Part shown: in pieces, positions 51,253 through 60,338 of the stretch
How positions within the stretch are numbered: the stretch's first letter is position 1
Layout: every line of letters begins with the position of its first letter
NCBI GenBank assembly: GCA_035295125.1
Contig: DATGJP010000095.1
Span: 1 to 64,000 of the forward strand
DNA length: 64,000 bases
Origin: JAICMB01 sp035295125
GTDB taxonomy: Bacteria > Acidobacteriota > Terriglobia > Bryobacterales > Bryobacteraceae
Direction of reading: 5' to 3'
The notes under the pieces: model-generated
Databases searched by the model: none
What the model was told of the DNA's origin: nothing
Seen by the model: the letters and a program-made list of their open reading frames with translations, nothing else
Translations under genes and position numbers: made by a program

Positions 51253-53814
51253 TCAGTGCTGCACTTGATAGAGCGATGACGTCGCGACCAGGTAGATGGC
51301 GTTACGCACGCGAGTTCCGGAGTCGTTGGTTGCGGTGATGGCTTGGACGATGTCCGCTTTGAGCGCCGCGGGCAGGCGTCCATACAGGAAAGTGTTGTCG
51401 ATGGCAGTTACCAGGTCGTTGGGAGAGCTGGCAAGAGCGGTAAAGGGCGCGAGGTTGAAGTGGGCGTCGCCGTCGAGGCCGTTAGACACGAGACTCTGAA
51501 CCGCATTGGCGCGGACCAGCGCGCTCGACGAACTCAGGAGCTGGAATTCAGGCGCGAGCAGTCCGGTCGCGGTGCGGAATAACGGCGAGTAGTAGTTAAA
51601 GACGCTGGGGGCGTAGAAGACTTCCTGGCCCATGTCGGAGCCCAGCGACTCGATAGGGTTCTGCGTGACAACGGTGGCCTGGAGGGCGCGCAGCATATTG
51701 AGCAGGTAGAGGACGGGTTCGCGCAAGTGGCCGCCGGTGGTGATTGGGGCCGCATTGGGATCATCGCCCTGCCGCGCTTCCGGGTCGAGCAGGATCGCCC
51801 TGACGACCTGCGCGAGGTTGCCATTGGTGGATTTGAAAACACCGCTGATGCGGGCCACGTATTGCGGGCTGGGGTTGCCTGTCACCAGGTGCTGGATCAG
51901 ACGCAGCGAGATGAATGGCGCGGTGTTCTGATGCGTGCTCAGCGCATTCAGGACTGCGTCAAGGTCCTGCTCGGTGTTTCCGTTGGTTATGATTCCGCCG
52001 ACGATCGTTTTGGGGCTGGTGTCGTGATTGGATTCGACTGCGATCATCGGCGCGGTGTAGTTTTCGGGATTGTGGCCAGACGAGATAGTATGGCCAGGGA
52101 AAGTCCATCCTGTGAGGGCACGCGCGTTTTGCGTGATGGTGTCCTGCGTGTAAGTCGGAGTCGGCGGGTTTGTAGTATTCGAGCCGTCGGGGTTCAGGAG
52201 GGCGGTTCCCAGACTGAACAACTGCATGACTTCGCGTGCGTAGTTTTCGTTAGGGGCGGTTCCTTGCGCGGCATTCGCCTTGTCGTTGTTGACCATGTCG
52301 AGGTAAACGCCCATGGTCGGACTCAGGGTGACATCGCGAAGCGCCTGCGGATAGGTGCTGAAAGCGTCCTGAATCAGCAGGTTTTGGAAGGGCACCATCT
52401 GTCGGGGCTCGCCGGTTTTAAGGCCGGAGACGACGAAGATCTGGCTGAGCGCGAAAGCCACGCGCTGGCGGAGCTGGTCGGGAGCTGTCACGCCGTTCAC
52501 AAAGAATGCACTTTGCATGTCGACCAGGCTGTTGGATGAGCTGGTGGAAGACTTGTATAGTGTCGGCGTTGCCGCGAGCTGTTCGGTGATCCAGGCATCG
52601 AAGCCGATGGCCTGCACGTGCGCGATGCTGGCGGCGTCGGGTCCCCAGGTGGCCTGTTCGAGGAATCGTGCGGCGGCGAGATAGCTGACTGCGGGATTGG
52701 CCGGGCCGGCGGGCACGATGATCGGCGCTGAGGTTGCCGGGCCGGGTGCCGGGTTCGCCACCGTCACGGTCAGCAGCTCTCCGGGCGTCGGGGCGATGTT
52801 TGCCGAGGCCGTGAGGCGCGTAGAGGAGACGAAGGTGGTTATGAGAGCCCTTCCCTCGACCTGCACTACGGATGTCGGGACAAAGCCGGAGCCGTCGACG
52901 GTGATGGTTTGCGTGCCGAAGGCGAATTTCTGCGGCGTTGTCGACAGGATGGCCGGCGCGGGGTTGAGCAGCGTCACCTGCGCTTTAGCGGTAGCGGTTG
53001 GATCGGCCACGCTGGCCGCTTCGATCTCGACGGCATTATTGGCTGGTGGCACAGGGGGCGGCGTGTAGGTTCCGTCTGACGCGATCGTACCTGTGGCGGC
53101 GGTTCCGCCCGGGACGCCATTGACCGACCAGACCACCGTATGGTCGACGGCATTGCTCACGTGGGGTGTAAATTTCTGGGTAGTTCCGGCGCGCACGTTG
53201 GCGGTGGTGGGAGTAATGGTGAGGCTCACGGGCGGCATGATCTGCAGCGAGCGCGCGCCGGAGGTCGCTCCACCGGGGTTGGGATTCGTCACTGTAAGGG
53301 ACACCGTTTCTGGCGTGGTGATGGTGGCCTGGAAGCTGAGCTGAGTGGTGGAAATAAACTTGGTCGGCTGCGGGGTGTCGTTGAGGTTGATGACCGATCC
53401 AGTGACGAATCCGGTGCCGTTCAACATGACGGTAAACGTTCCGACGTTGACTGCGGTCGGAGTCAGTGAGGTGATGACTGGAGTAGGTGAAAGCCAGGTC
53501 AGAGCGGCTTCGCTGAAGGTAGCGGGAGTATTGGTGAGAGCACCGCGGATCTTGAGCGGCGTGCCGGGGTCGCCTGTGGGAGCGGTGTAGAGGCCGGTTG
53601 TGGTAATTTTGCCGAATGCAACGGTGCCACCCGCCACACCATTCACCGACCAGACTATGGTGTCATTGACCCCGGTGAGGGTGACTGAGAATTGGACCGC
53701 CGCACCCCCGCGAATGTTTGCGCTGGAGGGAGAGACTGCCACGGGAGGCGTCGCGGCCTGCAACGCCAGTACTAATCCAAGACCGATATAGAACCGACCT
53801 ATGCTTCGTACCAT
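51253..53814 (-). CDS. DUF1800 secreted protein with Ig-like and IPT/TIG domains
   Basis: The 853-residue protein has a signal peptide (FYIGLGLVLALQAATPP). Residues about 25-110 and 200-290 are bacterial Ig-like repeats with VSPSSANIRGG and TPTTANVRAG. IPT/TIG-like repeats (NPNPGGATSG, NPAPGPATSA) lie between and after them. From about 380 to 850 follows the DUF1800 domain: AARFLEQATWGPDAASIAHV, NENYAREVMQLFSLGT, ALTGWTF. It should be exported with the DUF1501 protein and act at the cell surface. The activity is unknown. Confidence 0.93.
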   Translation of the reverse strand: MVRSIGRFYIGLGLVLALQAATPPVAVSPSSANIRGGAAVQFSVTLTGVNDTIVWSVNGVAGGTVAFGKITTTGLYTAPTGDPGTPLKIRGALTNTPATFSEAALTWLSPTPVITSLTPTAVNVGTFTVMLNGTGFVTGSVINLNDTPQPTKFISTTQLSFQATITTPETVSLTVTNPNPGGATSGARSLQIMPPVSLTITPTTANVRAGTTQKFTPHVSNAVDHTVVWSVNGVPGGTAATGTIASDGTYTPPPVPPANNAVEIEAASVADPTATAKAQVTLLNPAPAILSTTPQKFAFGTQTITVDGSGFVPTSVVQVEGRALITTFVSSTRLTASANIAPTPGELLTVTVANPAPGPATSAPIIVPAGPANPAVSYLAAARFLEQATWGPDAASIAHVQAIGFDAWITEQLAATPTLYKSSTSSSNSLVDMQSAFFVNGVTAPDQLRQRVAFALSQIFVVSGLKTGEPRQMVPFQNLLIQDAFSTYPQALRDVTLSPTMGVYLDMVNNDKANAAQGTAPNENYAREVMQLFSLGTALLNPDGSNTTNPPTPTYTQDTITQNARALTGWTFPGHTISSGHNPENYTAPMIAVESNHDTSPKTIVGGIITNGNTEQDLDAVLNALSTHQNTAPFISLRLIQHLVTGNPSPQYVARISGVFKSTNGNLAQVVRAILLDPEARQGDDPNAAPITTGGHLREPVLYLLNMLRALQATVVTQNPIESLGSDMGQEVFYAPSVFNYYSPLFRTATGLLAPEFQLLSSSSALVRANAVQSLVSNGLDGDAHFNLAPFTALASSPNDLVTAIDNTFLYGRLPAALKADIVQAITATNDSGTRVRNAIYLVATSSLYQVQH

Positions 53815-53878
53815 GAGAATGAGTAGATCTTAACGTTGTTAGAAAGAACGAAACAAGAACAAAAACTACCTAGGTCTG

Positions 53879-53914
53879 CCTTAGGGGAACCTAAGGGGGA
53901 GTTATGGTGTCAAA
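53879..53914 (+). promoter_or_regulatory. Palindrome overlapping an ECF-type promoter
   Basis: CCTTAGG (53879-53885) and CCTAAGG (53890-53896) form a perfect hairpin around GGAA; a further CCTAGG is at 53869-53874. GGAACC at 53886-53891 with GTCAAA at 53909-53914, 17 bases later, fits an ECF promoter (-35 GGAACC, -10 GTC). The site is 27 bases before ATG 53941 and 65 bases before the divergent DUF1800 gene. Confidence 0.45.
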
Positions 53915-53940
53915 TGAATTCAATTGAATAAGGGTAGAAA

Positions 53941-56292
53941 ATGAAAAAGAATTCTATTCCGGCAATTCTAACTCTGGCGCTAGGCACAGGCTCAGTGACG
54001 ATTGTTTTTGCGATTGTTTACGCGGTGCTCATTCATCCGTTGCCATTTCGTAACACAGCCGCACTCGTGACGCTGTGGGAGGAAGATCGTTCACCGAATG
54101 TGGCGGTACGGACGCCGGGAAGCTTTTCGGATCCGCGGGAGTCCATGATCGCTCCGGGGAATCTGAATGCGTGGATGGCGGCGAGGTCTTTCGCTTCGAG
54201 TGCTGGAGCAACGTTTGCGTTCTTTGATGTGACGGATATCGACCGGCCGACAAGCCTGGTGGCGGGGCGTGTGACTCGGAACTTCTTTGAGACTCTCGGA
54301 GTGACTCCTGTTTTGGGACGGGTGTTTGAAGCGGGCGAAGATCTACGGAGCGTGATGCTGAGTTACTGGACCTGGCGCACGTATTACGGCGGCGATCGCG
54401 ATATTGTCGGGAAAAGTATCACACTGAGTGGACAGCGGTTTACAGTGGTTGGCGTACTGCCGCGAGATTTCCTGTTTTACACCCGGGAGTTTGCATTGTG
54501 GGTGCCGATGGAGTTTGCGCCACAGCAGGCGACCGAGTGGCGCCGCAGATCGTTTTTGGGCGTTGCACGGCTTCGGGCGGGGGTGACAGCGGCTCAAGCG
54601 CGGGCGGAATTGAGCAGCATTGCGGCGAGGCTTGAGCAATTGCATCCCGAGACGAATCGGGATCGCGGCGCAATGGTGGTTCCGATCGAGGAACGGTATT
54701 CGGAGTATGCCCGGGCGCCTCTCCTGTTGCTGCTGGCCGCGGTTGGATTGTTGTTGATGATGGCGTGCGCGAATGTTGCGGCCCTGCTGCTGGTGCGAGG
54801 CACGGCGCGGTCGAAAGAGCTCGCGATACGGGCGGCCTTGGGCGCAAGTACGGGACGTTTGCTGCTTGATTCGCTGCGCGAGAGTTTGGTGATGGCGTTT
54901 GTTGCGGCGGTCATCGGAGTGGTTCCCGCATATTGGCTGGCCCCCGCGATTGCACGGCTGATTCCGAAGTTGTTGCCTGCGCCGATTCCAGGACTGGAGC
55001 ATATTGCGGTGAACGGAAGCGTTGTGGCGTTCACGATGTCGGTGGCGATTGCGACGGTTTTGATTTTCGGGGTTGGCCCGGCCTTGAAGAGCATCTCGAG
55101 GGCGAGCCTGGTGGAACGGGCGGCGACGTTCGATCGGGGATCGTCGCGCTGGCTGAGCGGGATCGTGGCGGGTGAAGTGGCTCTGGCAACCCTGCTGCTC
55201 GCGGGCGCGGGATTGATGCTTCGCACGGTTTGGACTCTGAATACTCAGAACTACGGTTTCGTGCCGGATCACGTATTGCAGTTTCGGACGCCGCTTGGGC
55301 GGGATTTCAAGACGCCGGAGCAGCGACTGGCCTTCTTTGATGAGGCATTGCGGCATGTGCAGGCGGTGCCGGGTGTGGTCTCGGCGGCGCTGGTGTATTC
55401 TCCTCCCTTCGGCGGTGGTTGGGGCGACTCTGAATTCCAGGTGGAGGGTTCTGAGGTTCACGGTCTGCTGCTGCACAACGTGACGACTCCGGGATATTTC
55501 GGGGTCATGCGAATTCCTTTGAAGTCGGGACGCGATTTCAACGGCAGTGACTCAGGGAGCGGGGCGACGGTGGCGATCGTGAGTGAGGCGCTGGCCCGGC
55601 GTTGCTTCGGTGAGGAGAACCCTTTGGGACGGCGCTTGACTGTGGACCGCCGCGCGGTGGAGGTGGTCGGCGTTGCCGGCGATGTAGCGAACGTGCTGAT
55701 GTCTGCGCCTGGATTGATGCTTTACACTCCGCTGGCGCAGACGACACAGGGCGCGATGGGGTATGTGGTGCGGACGTCGCCCGAGCCGATGGGTATGGCT
55801 TCATCGATTGAACGGGCGATCTGGGCGTTCAAGAAGAACCAACCGATTACTTATGTCAGAACGTTTGGTGATGATTTCGAGGCCGAGGTCTGGAAGCAGA
55901 AGCTGACTGCGATCGGGTTGGAAACCGTCGCGGGGCTGGGCTTGATTCTTGCGGCCGTAGGGATTTACGGGGTCATTTCTTATGCGTTGAAGCTGCGGAT
56001 TCGGGAGATTGGAGTTCGGATCGCGGTTGGGGCGACACCAGGGGGTGTCGTGGGCTTGATAACGTTAGCTGGAGCGAAGATGGTTGGCGTCGGCTTGGGG
56101 GTTGGATTAGCTGGAGCTTGGGTGGCGACGCGTTTGCTAGGTTCGCTTTTGTATGGGGTCGGGGTGCATGACCTGTGGAGTTTTGGCGGCGTTGGTTTGG
56201 GGTTGGGAGCGGTTGGGCTGGTTGCATCTTATTTGCCGGCTCGACGTGCCGCCGGGGTGGATCCTTGCGAGGCTTTGCGGGCAGAGCTTTGA
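53941..56292 (+). CDS. ABC transporter permease of the ADOP type, short N terminus
   Basis: The 783-residue protein begins at the first membrane helix (IPAILTLALGTGSVTIVFAIVYAVLIHPLPF), lacking the roughly 20-residue LRYALRxLRKxPGFT segment seen in the other two ADOP permeases. The rest has the full double layout: MacB_PCD parts (FTVVGVLPRDF), a first FtsX block with RSKELAIRAALGASTGRLL and a final block KLRIREIGVRIAVGATPGG, ending in DPCEALRAEL. No ATPase is adjacent. An upstream ECF-type promoter is possible. The missing segment may be a real truncation or a start choice. Confidence 0.9.
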   Translation: MKKNSIPAILTLALGTGSVTIVFAIVYAVLIHPLPFRNTAALVTLWEEDRSPNVAVRTPGSFSDPRESMIAPGNLNAWMAARSFASSAGATFAFFDVTDIDRPTSLVAGRVTRNFFETLGVTPVLGRVFEAGEDLRSVMLSYWTWRTYYGGDRDIVGKSITLSGQRFTVVGVLPRDFLFYTREFALWVPMEFAPQQATEWRRRSFLGVARLRAGVTAAQARAELSSIAARLEQLHPETNRDRGAMVVPIEERYSEYARAPLLLLLAAVGLLLMMACANVAALLLVRGTARSKELAIRAALGASTGRLLLDSLRESLVMAFVAAVIGVVPAYWLAPAIARLIPKLLPAPIPGLEHIAVNGSVVAFTMSVAIATVLIFGVGPALKSISRASLVERAATFDRGSSRWLSGIVAGEVALATLLLAGAGLMLRTVWTLNTQNYGFVPDHVLQFRTPLGRDFKTPEQRLAFFDEALRHVQAVPGVVSAALVYSPPFGGGWGDSEFQVEGSEVHGLLLHNVTTPGYFGVMRIPLKSGRDFNGSDSGSGATVAIVSEALARRCFGEENPLGRRLTVDRRAVEVVGVAGDVANVLMSAPGLMLYTPLAQTTQGAMGYVVRTSPEPMGMASSIERAIWAFKKNQPITYVRTFGDDFEAEVWKQKLTAIGLETVAGLGLILAAVGIYGVISYALKLRIREIGVRIAVGATPGGVVGLITLAGAKMVGVGLGVGLAGAWVATRLLGSLLYGVGVHDLWSFGGVGLGLGAVGLVASYLPARRAAGVDPCEALRAEL

Positions 56293-56350
56293 GAGCACCA
56301 GCCACGCGAAGCCGCAACCAACGACAACCGTCGGGTTTGAAAAGGTGAGA

Positions 56351-56537
56351 CAGGCGGTTTCGCCGTTCCTTTCCCGGTGAACTCCAAAGGCAGGCTGAAT
56401 GCCTGCTCCACCCTTCCACATCCTCGATGCAGTTCTCAAGGGACTGCACTCGCCTGAACCAAATACTGAAGGCGGCAAGCCGTTGATGCAGGCGGCAGCG
56501 GATACAAATCCACGGGCAGGCGGGTTCACAACCCGCC
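56351..56537. repeat. Cluster of palindromes between convergent genes
   Basis: CAGGCGGTTTCGCCG at 56351-56365, GCAGGC/GCCTGC at 56390-56406 (loop TGAAT), and GGCGGGTT/AACCCGCC at 56519-56537 (loop CAC). The first two belong to the dispersed repeat classes seen at 9869, 37054, 59735 and 62911. They lie between the ADOP gene and the convergent YbaK gene. No coding potential was seen. Confidence 0.6.
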
Positions 56538-56576
56538 GCAGGCTAACAGCCCGCATTACAATTGGGGTTCCGAAAA

Positions 56577-57062
56577 CTAAGCCGCGTGCGCTCCGGCCCT
56601 TTCGGCCAGGAATCTCACAACTTCGGGAGCGACGAGGCGCTCGTAGTCAGCGTAGGAAAGGCGCATCAGCTCGTTGTGCGTGCCGGCGTTGAAGACGATT
56701 TCGTCTTTGTGAGTCAGGCTGTCGTCGATGAAGACGCGCATATCGTAGAGGTTGCCGAACGGCGGCATGGCGCCGGTTTCACAACCGGGGAAGCTGCTGC
56801 GGAATTCTGCTTCGGTGGCGAGACCGATGGTCCTGGCGCCGGAGCACTCTTTCAGGAGTTTGAGGTCGATATGATGGGAGGCCGGAACAACCCCCATGGC
56901 CAGTTTGCCGTCGAGGCGGACGATGACGGTTTTGGATAAATCTTTGCCCTTGGTGTGCGTCAGCGCGGCGATTTCCTGGGCAGTGTAGGCGGTGGAATGA
57001 GTGATGGCGACGTACTTGATGTTATGGCTATCGAGGAATTCTCTCACTTGTCGGACTGGCAC
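56577..57062 (-). CDS. YbaK/ProX-type aminoacyl-tRNA deacylase
   Basis: The 161-residue protein starts with GTG 57062, preceded by AGGAGG eight bases upstream. It has the YbaK fold: YVAITHSTAYTAQEIAALTHTKGKDL at the N terminus, then the conserved KTVIVRLDG strand, ATEAEF, and GAMPPFG (a Gly-rich substrate loop). Members hydrolyse mischarged aminoacyl-tRNAs, for example Cys-tRNAPro or Ala-tRNAPro. Which one cannot be told. It is the last gene of a five-gene operon, 52 bases after GNAT. Confidence 0.88.
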   Translation of the reverse strand: MPVRQVREFLDSHNIKYVAITHSTAYTAQEIAALTHTKGKDLSKTVIVRLDGKLAMGVVPASHHIDLKLLKECSGARTIGLATEAEFRSSFPGCETGAMPPFGNLYDMRVFIDDSLTHKDEIVFNAGTHNELMRLSYADYERLVAPEVVRFLAERAGAHAA

Positions 57063-57114
57063 AATACACCTCCTGGCGACATCTTACCGCTCGATGAGGA
57101 GAATGGGAATCGGG

Positions 57115-57930
57115 CTAGTCGGTGATATACACGGTGAAGTTGGTCGCTTTTCGATAGCCCATACGCAGGTACATGTTGAGGCCGGACCGTGTGGATTGTA
57201 GGATGGTTTGCTCGACGCCGGTTCGGCGGCTGACGCGTTCGAGAGCGCCGCGCATGAGCGCTTCGGCGTAGCCGTGGTGGCGGCGGCCGGGAAGAGTTCC
57301 TACGGAATAGACTCCGATAACACCGGCGGCGAGGACCACGGCAGTGGACGCCACGGCATCACCGTTGAGAAAAGCCAGGTAGCCCTGAAAGCTTCCCCTC
57401 CAGGCGCGCTCATTCGCGTACACTTCCTTGCAAATGTTCCAGGGGACATCGAAGGCGACCGACGTGATGTGGGCGAAGGCCAGGCGAGTGGGCTCGTCGA
57501 CAACCTGTTTGATTTCGACTGCCGGAAGAATACGAGTGGGCGGGGTGATGCGATCGGCAATCATGCCGGGGGCCTGGGTGAGCTCGCCAAGGTGATGCTT
57601 CTCAAGCAGGTGGCGGGCCTGCCGGACGAGGGGCTTGCCGACGAGGTCGTCGCAATACCAGTAAGACCAACGGAGCTTGCGGGATTCGAAATGCGTCGCC
57701 GGTTCGTTAATGCGGCGGGCTAGCTCCACCGTGTCGCCGTTGAGCGCGCCGGTCATGACAGCGGCGTTGAAGGCCGCATAATTCAGACCACAGTAAACGA
57801 CTGAGGCGCCGGGGAAGTCGAGGATTTCGGCGTTGTCGCGCGCGCGGCCGAAGAAACGCATGGCTTCGACGAGATTGTCGGTAACGATGCGGGCTTCGGC
57901 GGTTTGCGTTCGAGCGGCTTCAGGTTGCAT
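57115..57930 (-). CDS. GNAT-family acetyltransferase
   Basis: The 271-residue protein has an N-terminal helical part (about 1-120) and a GNAT domain at about 120-265. The domain includes VVLAAGVIGVYSVGTLPGRRHHGYAEALM (strand 4 and the acetyl-CoA loop, R-R-H-H-G-Y-A) and the C-terminal GLNMYLRMGYRKATNFTVYI. The start overlaps the PriA stop (TAATG). The acceptor substrate is unknown. The cytoplasmic location is inferred from the lack of a signal peptide. Confidence 0.88.
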   Translation of the reverse strand: MQPEAARTQTAEARIVTDNLVEAMRFFGRARDNAEILDFPGASVVYCGLNYAAFNAAVMTGALNGDTVELARRINEPATHFESRKLRWSYWYCDDLVGKPLVRQARHLLEKHHLGELTQAPGMIADRITPPTRILPAVEIKQVVDEPTRLAFAHITSVAFDVPWNICKEVYANERAWRGSFQGYLAFLNGDAVASTAVVLAAGVIGVYSVGTLPGRRHHGYAEALMRGALERVSRRTGVEQTILQSTRSGLNMYLRMGYRKATNFTVYITD

Positions 57931-60338
57931 TACATGAGGGTGAGGGGGTCGACGTCAATCACCAGCGCGGTGGCGCCCCATTTCTTCTCGTTCGCGAACT
58001 GTCGCAGGCGACGCAGCAGGTCGTTGAGGGTTTTGCGGCTAACCGCTTTGATAAGGATCTGGTATCGGAACTCGCGTTTCAGTTTGGCCACAGGCGCTTC
58101 CGCCGGCCCGATGGCGCGGATGCCTTCGGGGGCGGGATCGAGCAAGTGGGCGACTTCCGCGCTCATCTTAAGAGCCTGTTCCTGGTTTTCACTTCGGATC
58201 AGGACGTTGGCCAGCGCGCTGAACGGCGGGTAGCGCATGGCTTTGCGGAATTGAATCTCCTTTTCGTAAAAGCCCTTGTAGTTCTGGCCGGAGGCGAAAC
58301 GGATGGCGTAGTGGTCCGGGTTGATGGTCTGAATCAGGACGATGCCTGGCAGGTTGCCGCGTCCAGCGCGTCCGGCTGCCTGGGTAAGCAGTTGGAAGGT
58401 TCTCTCGGCGGCGCGAAAATCGGGCATGCCGAGGCCGACGTCGGCGGAGACCACTCCGACCAGCGTTACGTTCGGGATATCGTGCCCCTTCGCGATCATC
58501 TGCGTTCCCACGAGGATATCGTAATTTCCTTCGCGAAAGCCGAACAGGATTTTTTCAAACTGGCGTTTCCCGGTGACGGTATCGCGGTCCATGCGGGCAA
58601 TACGGGCTTCGGGGAAGTTCTGGTGCAACTCGTCTTCTACCTTTTCGGAGCCGACCCCGATGAACTGAAGATACTCGCTGTCGCATTTTGGGCAGCGGCT
58701 GGGAACGCGCTGGGCGTAATCGCAATAGTGGCAGAGGAGGCGGCGATCGCGGCGGTGATAGGTCAAGGTCACCGAGCAATTCAAACACTCGATGCGCTCG
58801 CCGCATGCGCGGCAGGCCACGAAACTGGAAAAGCCACGGCGATTCAAGAGCAGCATGGTCTGCTCCCCGCTCTCCAGGCGGCCCGCGATGCCTTCGAGCA
58901 GCCGCCGGGAGAAGGTGGACTGTTTACGCGTCTCCAGGAATTCCTGACGCATATCGATCAGCTCGACGTCAGGAAGCGGGCGTTGTTCGATGCGCTCAGG
59001 CAGTTCGAGCAGGGTGTATTTGGAGCGGTCGGCGTTGTAGCGGGTTTCAAGGCTGGGAGTGGCGGAGCCGAGCACGACGCAGGCATTGGCCGCCTGGGCG
59101 CGGACAATCGCCACGTCGCGGCCGTTATAGCGCGGGGTCTCCTGCTGTTTGTAGCTGCCGTCGTGTTCCTCGTCGATGACGATAAGGCCGAGGTCCTGCA
59201 CCGGGGCGAAGACGCCGGAGCGGGTACCCACGACGACGCGCGCTTTGCCTGCCTGAATACGACGCCACTGTTCGGCGCGCTCGACATCGTTGAAGGCCGA
59301 GTGCAGGATGGCGACCTGGTCGCCGAAGCGGGTCAGAAACTGGCCGGCGACAGCGGGGGTGAGGGCAATCTCGGGGACCAGCAGGAGAGCGCCGCGTCCG
59401 AAAGCCAGGCAGGCGTCGATGCTTTTGAGATAAACCTCGGTCTTTCCGGAGCCGGTGACGCCGTGGAGCAGAAAGGAATGGAATTGGTGGGTTCGGAGCG
59501 CGCCTTCGATGTTCTGGTAAGCCGTGAGCTGGTCGGGATTCAGGGTTCGGACCGGGCGGAGGTCGGGGTTGGCGAGGTGTGTTTCGGTGCGGAGCTGGAC
59601 TAGATTTTTACGGGCCAGGGCGCGGGCCGATTGGCTGGCGTTCTTAACCACCGTTTCAACTTCGGCCAGGTTGTGGCTGCCGGGATGAAGTTCAAGGTAG
59701 GCGAGGAGCTCGCGCTCCCATTTGGGGAGTTTTTGGACAGGCTGAAGGCCTGTCCCACCTTCGATGATGAGGCGTTCGGCCGAGGCTCGGAGCGGGTCGC
59801 GATCGGCCTGGATGTCTTCCACTTCGACGAAGCCCTTGCGGGTCAGGGTGCGGAGAGCGTTCACGGCGGTGGGAATTTTCTGCTTCAGGTAGGATGCCGA
59901 GAGCGGACGGGTTTGGAGAAGCTGCATCACCTGGACCGCCGCGTCCTGTTCTTCGCCGGCGATCAGGAGCTGCCGGGCGGCGTCGACGCCGGCGTCGGTC
60001 AGGGTGTACATTTTGGAAGAACGCAATTCGCCGGTCAGGGGCGTCATGGTGCGCAGGACTTCGCCGAGGGGGGCGCAATAATAAGCGGCAATCCAGCGGG
60101 CGAGGTCGATCATGCCGCGATCGAGGACAGGGTCCTCATCGATCAGGCGGAGCACCTGCTTGAGCGGTCCTTCGGGCTGGTCATCATGGACGGCGAGCAC
60201 CACACCGGTCATTTTGCGGGGACCAAAGGGCACGAAGACACGACTCCCGGCCCTGGTGCGATGCTGCAGGGTTTCCGGAAGGCTATAGGTAAAGAGTTGA
60301 TCGAGCGGAATCGGCAGGCTGACGTCGCAGTACTTCAT
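57930..60338 (-). CDS. priA: Primosomal protein N' (replication restart helicase)
   Basis: The 802-residue protein has the PriA layout: an N-terminal DNA-binding domain, Walker A GVTGSGKTEVYLK (about 291-298), DEEH box VIDEEHDGSYKQQETPRYNGRD (about 386-390) and two zinc-binding cysteine clusters (CRACGERIECLNCS, CHYC, CPKC at about 510-553). It restarts stalled replication forks and loads DnaB. Residues about 190-200 read EGGTGLQPVQKL; this segment is the translation of a dispersed palindrome (59735-59755) and is not part of normal PriA. It is coupled to GNAT at its 3' end and overlaps the xylulokinase end by four bases. Confidence 0.95.
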   Translation of the reverse strand: MKYCDVSLPIPLDQLFTYSLPETLQHRTRAGSRVFVPFGPRKMTGVVLAVHDDQPEGPLKQVLRLIDEDPVLDRGMIDLARWIAAYYCAPLGEVLRTMTPLTGELRSSKMYTLTDAGVDAARQLLIAGEEQDAAVQVMQLLQTRPLSASYLKQKIPTAVNALRTLTRKGFVEVEDIQADRDPLRASAERLIIEGGTGLQPVQKLPKWERELLAYLELHPGSHNLAEVETVVKNASQSARALARKNLVQLRTETHLANPDLRPVRTLNPDQLTAYQNIEGALRTHQFHSFLLHGVTGSGKTEVYLKSIDACLAFGRGALLLVPEIALTPAVAGQFLTRFGDQVAILHSAFNDVERAEQWRRIQAGKARVVVGTRSGVFAPVQDLGLIVIDEEHDGSYKQQETPRYNGRDVAIVRAQAANACVVLGSATPSLETRYNADRSKYTLLELPERIEQRPLPDVELIDMRQEFLETRKQSTFSRRLLEGIAGRLESGEQTMLLLNRRGFSSFVACRACGERIECLNCSVTLTYHRRDRRLLCHYCDYAQRVPSRCPKCDSEYLQFIGVGSEKVEDELHQNFPEARIARMDRDTVTGKRQFEKILFGFREGNYDILVGTQMIAKGHDIPNVTLVGVVSADVGLGMPDFRAAERTFQLLTQAAGRAGRGNLPGIVLIQTINPDHYAIRFASGQNYKGFYEKEIQFRKAMRYPPFSALANVLIRSENQEQALKMSAEVAHLLDPAPEGIRAIGPAEAPVAKLKREFRYQILIKAVSRKTLNDLLRRLRQFANEKKWGATALVIDVDPLTLM
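59735..59755. repeat. Dispersed palindrome inside the priA reading frame
   Basis: GGACAGGC (59735-59742) and GCCTGTCC (59748-59755) are perfect complements around TGAAG. The flank CCCACCTTCGATGATGAGG continues the repeat. It is in-frame and adds residues around 195-201 to PriA. Similar hairpins lie between genes at 56390-56406. Confidence 0.75.

Noticed and set aside
53093..53590. Val/Gly-rich plus-strand frames
   Set aside because: They mirror the Ig/TIG repeats of the DUF1800 protein on the minus strand.
58146..59603. 485-residue plus-strand open frame
   Set aside because: It is antisense to priA, whose motifs are unmistakable on the other strand.
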